Below are positions 30,787 to 34,308 of a stretch of 34,308 nt of DNA, one piece after another. The notes below the pieces were generated by a model that saw nothing but the letters and a program-made list of their open reading frames with translations, was not told where the DNA came from and searched no databases. The stretch is taken from positions 1-34,308 of the IMG/VR virus record IMGVR_UViG_3300024979_000015. One strand, 5' to 3'. Each line of letters opens with the position of its first letter. Within the stretch, counting starts at the first letter, position 1. This DNA comes from a virus. The position numbers and the translations under genes were made by a program.

Positions 30787-31802
30787 ATATTGACGAATCA
30801 ACTGGAGAAATTATACCAGCTAATATAATGCCATTAATAGATAAAGCGCCGGCAATATTTTTAGACGTTGGCGAAGTTGAAATTTATCACAATAATCCAA
30901 TGAAGCTAGTTGAAAAGATAAATTCTCAAGCCGGATATATTGTATTTGATGTACAGAATAAAAAAGAAAGGGATTCTTGCCGAGCGCACGTCGCCAAAAT
31001 CATTAAGTGCATTGCTCCGGCGTGCCAAGAATCAAAAAGGCTTGCGAGTGAGGCAAAAAAAGTTATAAATCAAGATATACATTTTAGAAAAACTTTTGAA
31101 GCCGGAATACGCGAAATAGCAGAGTATCACAGAAAGCCGCTTACTGAGTGGGAGATTGGCTTAGAAATGAAGGCTGAAAAAGCTCGCTTAGAAGCTGAAA
31201 AAATAGAGAATGAAAGAATATATCTTTTAAACTGGGATGATGCTATAGAGTTAAACGAATTATTTGATCTACGCAGAGAAAAAGCAATACGTGAAGCTGA
31301 AATTGAAGCTATTGAAAAATTGAGAGAGCAAGAAGAATACGATAAAAAATTGCAAGAGCAAGGCGCTTTAAGAGAAAGGGAAAAAGTAAAAAAAGAAGCT
31401 GAAATTGAAGCTATTGAAAAATTGAGAGAGCAAGAAGAATACAACCGTAAATTACAAGATATTGGATCCTTAAAAAAGCAAAAAGAGTATGCAATTAGAT
31501 CGCAACAAGAAATTTTAGATCCTAAAATTGAAATAGATAAAAAAATTGAAGTAGATATTGAAGAGCCTGAATCAATACCAAAATCTATAAATGAAAATTA
31601 TATAAAGATAACTATAAGTGAATATGAATCTCTAAAGAGTGATAGCAAAAAACTTAATGATATAAGCCGACTATGGAATCAAGCAAAGCGCATGATAGAT
31701 AGCGCAATACATTCTGATTCATTTGCCGATAGAAATAAAGAAATTAGAGAGGCACAAAAAGTTAGACAATCCGCAATTGATTTAATAGATAGTACTAAAT
31801 GA
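30783..31802 (+). CDS. Coiled-coil phage protein beside ERF
   Basis: 339 residues from the ATG at 30783, with GGAG seven bases upstream. MNIDESTGEIIPANIMPLID and KKERDSCRAHVAKIIKCIAP open a domain often found next to phage recombinases. A long coiled coil follows (about 120-250). Within it, 48 bases (31292-31339) recur at about 31396-31443 and encode EAEIEAIEKLREQEEY twice. The family role is unknown; a recombination accessory is inferred from position. Confidence 0.6.
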   Translation: MNIDESTGEIIPANIMPLIDKAPAIFLDVGEVEIYHNNPMKLVEKINSQAGYIVFDVQNKKERDSCRAHVAKIIKCIAPACQESKRLASEAKKVINQDIHFRKTFEAGIREIAEYHRKPLTEWEIGLEMKAEKARLEAEKIENERIYLLNWDDAIELNELFDLRREKAIREAEIEAIEKLREQEEYDKKLQEQGALREREKVKKEAEIEAIEKLREQEEYNRKLQDIGSLKKQKEYAIRSQQEILDPKIEIDKKIEVDIEEPESIPKSINENYIKITISEYESLKSDSKKLNDISRLWNQAKRMIDSAIHSDSFADRNKEIREAQKVRQSAIDLIDSTK

Positions 31803-32239
31803 ATACTGTAAACTCTGAATATGTAGCAGAAAAACTTAAAATTAAAAATAAAAGCGCAAAATATTTATTGAGTAAAGCAGGAGCTAAGATACCAAAATCA
31901 ATTAATATTTACGATAAAGAAAAGGCGATCATACTTATAAATAAAATGCTTGAAGAATTAAGGCCTATTGAAGAGGGGGTTGTATCACGGGATGATCTTA
32001 TAAAAGAATATGCAGTTAGCCCACGTACAATTGATGCAATACTAAGAGTCACTCCTGTTTATAGAATATATACTGAGAGGGAAAGTCTTTTCCATAGATT
32101 AAAACTTTGGAAATATTGTGATATTTATCCGCATTTAAAAAATGCAAAATTACGATCTGAGTATAATCAAAAAAAAACATTTATTTACGATAGCAATATA
32201 ATAAACTTTTTATCAGGAAATTACTGGAAAATATCATGA
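31799..32239 (+). CDS. Unknown protein, possibly helix-turn-helix (146 residues)
   Basis: Starts MNTVNSEYVAEKLKIKNKSA, with VAEKLKIKNKSAKYLLSKAG and LIKEYAVSPRTIDAILRVTP as possible helix-turn-helix segments. Overlaps the preceding gene as ATGA and the next in the same way. Could be a regulator of the rightward operon; not recognised. Confidence 0.5.
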   Translation: MNTVNSEYVAEKLKIKNKSAKYLLSKAGAKIPKSINIYDKEKAIILINKMLEELRPIEEGVVSRDDLIKEYAVSPRTIDAILRVTPVYRIYTERESLFHRLKLWKYCDIYPHLKNAKLRSEYNQKKTFIYDSNIINFLSGNYWKIS

Positions 32240-32562
32240 ATAATAATGAATTTAAAGATACAGATAATATGGGATGCAGTATAATTTTTATAATGTGCTT
32301 CATACTTTTTTTAGTATGGCTTATGTCTGGATGTGGATCCGTCGGAACAATAACAAAATTTGCTGATGGGACGATAAGCGAAACTCATGCCATAACATTC
32401 GGTTCAACCGCTGCAGTCACAGATTTTAAAGATAACATAAGTGCAAATGGAAGGCGAATAAGCTTTGGAAGTGGAAATTCTGATGTAAATGTTGAAGCCC
32501 TTCAGCAGTCGAATGAAATCCTTGGAAAGCTGCTAGAAGGAGCTGTTAAGGGAATGAAATAA
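32236..32562 (+). CDS. Small putative lipoprotein
   Basis: 108 residues. After 13 mostly polar residues a membrane segment (SIIFIMCFILFLVWLM, about 15-30) ends at SGC, a lipobox-like site with Cys at about 33. The mature part is Gly/Ser/Thr-rich with VGTITKFADGTISETHAITF. It could be an outer-spanin-like or superinfection-exclusion lipoprotein. The latter would fit its expression with early genes. No partner is visible. Confidence 0.55.
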   Translation: MNNNEFKDTDNMGCSIIFIMCFILFLVWLMSGCGSVGTITKFADGTISETHAITFGSTAAVTDFKDNISANGRRISFGSGNSDVNVEALQQSNEILGKLLEGAVKGMK

Positions 32563-32564
32563 AA

Positions 32565-32745
32565 ATTTTGATAGGCTTGCGCGAGGGATAAAATCCCAAC
32601 TCCAGGACAAAGAGATAAAAGGATTAAGCCTAATAAAGCTAGGTATCAAAAAATTGCTCAATGCTTAATGCAGGTAGCCTAAAAGATAAAGCCTGCAATC
32701 TAAGTCAATCCTGCGCTAAAGTTATCGGAAAATTGAGCAAGCTTT
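32565..32745 (+). ncRNA. Structured region after the rightward operon, possible RNA
   Basis: Nested pairings: TAGGCTT (32572-32578) with AAGCCTA (32626-32632), enclosing GGGAT/ATCCC (32585-32597); then TTGCTCAAT (32654-32662) with ATTGAGCAA (32732-32740), enclosing TGCAGG/CCTGCA (32669-32697). GATAAA recurs in the loops. There is no gene and no tRNA shape. It could be a small RNA, a 3' end stabiliser or a DNA site. Confidence 0.45.
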
Positions 32746-32914
32746 ACTATAATTTGCGAGTTTATAAAAAAATTAATTGTGAAAATTAGAATTCGAATGT
32801 ATGCATAGTTATGAAAAAAAATAATGATATACCTTGATAAGGAGCGTAAATCTCTATTACGCGATAAAGATAAGGATGATCATTTTTTTAAAATATTATG
32901 ATATGTATCTAAAA
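32746..32914. other. Gene-free AT-rich stretch with further hairpins
   Basis: No gene found. CCTTGATAAGG and GCGTAA/TTACGC hairpins occur near 32833-32860, with GATAAAGATAAGG next to them, then a run of T after TGATCA. These may belong to the structured region upstream or end its transcript. Confidence 0.35.
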
Positions 32915-32956
32915 TTTAGCTTATACATATTAAATCTATAAAAGCTATAAGCTAAA
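32915..32956. terminator. Possible two-way terminator between convergent operons
   Basis: TTTAGCTTATA (32915-32925) pairs perfectly with TATAAGCTAAA (32946-32956) across 20 bases. Short T runs follow on the minus strand. It lies between the end of the rightward operon and the end of the leftward late operon. Confidence 0.5.
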
Positions 32957-32960
32957 AATC

Positions 32961-33134
32961 CTATTTTTTATCACAATTTTTTGTAAATGATTGTAATCTA
33001 TTTATCATATCATTTTGATGAAATACATGGATAGAAATTAAAGAAATGATCTCTCTTATTATTTTTTTATCATTAGCTTTTAATCTTGCAGCTATATATA
33101 TATCATTTAACTTCTCTTCTTCTTCAGTAAGCAT
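32961..33134 (-). CDS. Last late gene, small unknown protein (57 residues)
   Basis: Starts MLTEEEEKLNDIYIAARLKA and ends with SFTKNCDKK. Helical, basic end. The ATG follows the previous stop by one base, so it is probably co-translated with the fibre-linked gene. Not recognised. Confidence 0.55.
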   Translation of the reverse strand: MLTEEEEKLNDIYIAARLKANDKKIIREIISLISIHVFHQNDMINRLQSFTKNCDKK

Positions 33135-33135
33135 T

Positions 33136-33537
33136 TTATCTTAATCCATCTTGCAAATTATCTATATCGTTTTTTTCCTTTTGTTTTGCGGCTTTTATTC
33201 TTCCATATATATCCATTATTTCATTTATTTCTGATATTTCTGGAGGAGTTAAATTTCCTCCATTTATTTTTTTAAGGACTAGCTCTAGTACTCTTGATAG
33301 TTTTATCATTTGATCGATAGACGATATAATATTAGCTATTTCTAAATTTGACTGCATTTTTATCTCAGAAATTCTTTCATTTCTTGATTCTAAAGAAGTT
33401 TGCGCTTGCTCTGGAGTATTTCCTTCTCTAATCCATTTCATATATTCGATATAGTCTATATTTTTTTCATCTTTTGGGATAACTGCTCCATCATCGAGCC
33501 TGATTATTAATCTATTATTTTTGTGAAATTTGTACAT
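33136..33537 (-). CDS. Tail-fibre-associated protein, possible assembly chaperone
   Basis: 133 residues. MYKFHKNNRLIIRLDDGAVI, then PKDEKNIDYIEYMKWIREGN and TPEQA: an opening common in small proteins that follow phage fibre genes. The rest is helical (about 55-133). The start lies one base after the fibre stop. A chaperone role is inferred from position and pattern. Confidence 0.6.
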   Translation of the reverse strand: MYKFHKNNRLIIRLDDGAVIPKDEKNIDYIEYMKWIREGNTPEQAQTSLESRNERISEIKMQSNLEIANIISSIDQMIKLSRVLELVLKKINGGNLTPPEISEINEIMDIYGRIKAAKQKEKNDIDNLQDGLR

Positions 33538-33538
33538 T

Positions 33539-34308
33539 TTATAATCTCGCTGATAAAGTATAAGCGCCTGAGCCTGTCCAGCCTACAACTCCTGCCGCCG
33601 TTGCGGATCCGTATAGTGAGTGCCCATCATTAGAAATAATATCAAGAGAAAGATTGCCCGTTATATTTGTATGAGATCCTACCGCCACAACTAATCCAGT
33701 AGGAGTGGCTCTCATTGGTATATTGTGCATGCTTTGAGTAGGAGTTTGCGCAGCGGCTGAAGCGTAAGCCCTAAATGGAGTAGTAATATGATATTGATAG
33801 TACCTTTGGCAATGCCTTAGATTTTCTTCATAGTTTTTTATTTTAGAAGTTATTTGAGTTCCTAAATTCATAGTAAAATTTTCTATTTGCCATGAATTGT
33901 TGATAGTATCCAAATCATTTACCTGGGATGCTGTACCCATGTAATTTCCAGTCGTCCAAATATTTGGAGCAGTTTGAAAAGTTGATCCAACCGCATTTGC
34001 AAATCCAATTTGTAGCCCTACCCCTGTGGTGTAATCCCATGTTCCGGCGGTATCGAGCCCACCTACTACTGTGATTTTGCACTCCTGCCATGTATCCGCT
34101 GCTAAAAAATCTATTTCATGGATATAACTATTATTTGATCCTGAATTTCTCAGTGATAGGCAATGTACTCCGGCTTTAGGTACTTTTGCCCTAAATCCAA
34201 TTGTAAAAGTTTTTCCAATATATTTTACAATATTATATCCTTCAATTTTTGTAAGATTCAAAAAATAATCACCATTCGCTATAGATGCATGGGCAACGGT
34301 GACATTTC
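33539..34308 (-). CDS. Tail fibre / tailspike protein, C-terminal part (starts at 925 across the join)
   Basis: Open to the window's right edge and in frame with 925..1 when the 144-base overlap is removed. A beta-rich jelly-roll-like stretch (IGKTFTIGFRAKVPKAGVHC, later DTWQECKITVVGG) leads to the ENLRHCQRYYQYH motif, a well-known mark near the ends of phage fibre proteins, then a beta-rich tip ending GAYTLSARL. A TTG-started reading from 34261 would cut the protein in two and is not preferred. Confidence 0.82.
   Translation of the reverse strand, partial: NVTVAHASIANGDYFLNLTKIEGYNIVKYIGKTFTIGFRAKVPKAGVHCLSLRNSGSNNSYIHEIDFLAADTWQECKITVVGGLDTAGTWDYTTGVGLQIGFANAVGSTFQTAPNIWTTGNYMGTASQVNDLDTINNSWQIENFTMNLGTQITSKIKNYEENLRHCQRYYQYHITTPFRAYASAAAQTPTQSMHNIPMRATPTGLVVAVGSHTNITGNLSLDIISNDGHSLYGSATAAGVVGWTGSGAYTLSARL
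34165..34308. repeat. Terminal overlap, right copy
   Basis: Identical to bases 1-144 except G at 34291 in place of C at 127. See the left copy. Confidence 0.93.

Noticed and set aside
31127-31444. Minus-strand frame with Ser-rich repeats
   Set aside because: Antisense of the Lys/Glu-rich coiled-coil repeat.
32565-32890. tRNA gene in the structured region
   Set aside because: No cloverleaf with T-loop GTTCRA or a CCA-type acceptor stem could be fitted.
34117-34261. Independent fibre gene starting at TTG 34261
   Set aside because: The frame is open upstream and continuous with 925..1 once the overlap is removed.

Overview
The window is a near-complete, AT-rich genome of a short-tailed phage built on the P22 / podovirus plan. 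Bases 1-144 recur at 34165-34308 with one mismatch, and a tail-fibre gene reads in frame across the join. The contig is therefore best read as a circle of about 34,164 bp, as expected for a circularly permuted, headful-packaged genome. I found no integrase gene and no tRNA. The host cannot be named; the head, ejection and lysis genes point to a Gram-negative bacterium, and the attC sites described below suggest one that meets integrons.

Late module, minus strand, 21.9 kb down to 0.9 kb and then across the join to 33.0 kb: a promoter with a palindromic operator; small regulators; a dNMP kinase; small and large terminase; portal; an SGNH-hydrolase appendage; scaffold; major capsid protein interrupted by a group I intron with an HNH endonuclease; a small decoration-like protein; a glycosyltransferase; a head-tail connector; an ADP-ribosyltransferase-like protein; a gp10-like tail protein; a cupin protein; three ejection proteins, the last starting with a lytic transglycosylase; a tail fibre; and two small fibre-associated genes. 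Most of these genes overlap or abut, which suggests translational coupling.

Replication module, minus strand, 24.7-21.9 kb: a ribbon-helix-helix protein, a replication initiator with two iteron arrays inside its gene (a probable origin), a protein of unknown role, SSB, RusA resolvase and a small unknown protein. Just upstream, an M15-type endolysin is split by a frameshift and followed by a decayed partial duplicate of itself, including its terminator and the early promoter.

Accessory module, minus strand, 29.4-25.5 kb. Its core (25.68-28.01 kb) is the most unusual part of the window: six attC-like recombination sites of the integron type separate single small genes (DUF1653-like, DUF1660-like, zinc-binding, unknown) and a DNA methyltransferase. 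All six have the same polarity and the two unpaired bases typical of attC, but every gene runs opposite to the usual gene-attC orientation and with phage transcription. There is no integron integrase in the window.

Recombination module, plus strand, 29.5-32.6 kb: a sigma70-like promoter, a decayed gene, small genes, an ERF-family annealing protein, a coiled-coil protein and a small lipoprotein, followed by a gene-free, strongly structured stretch that may encode an RNA.
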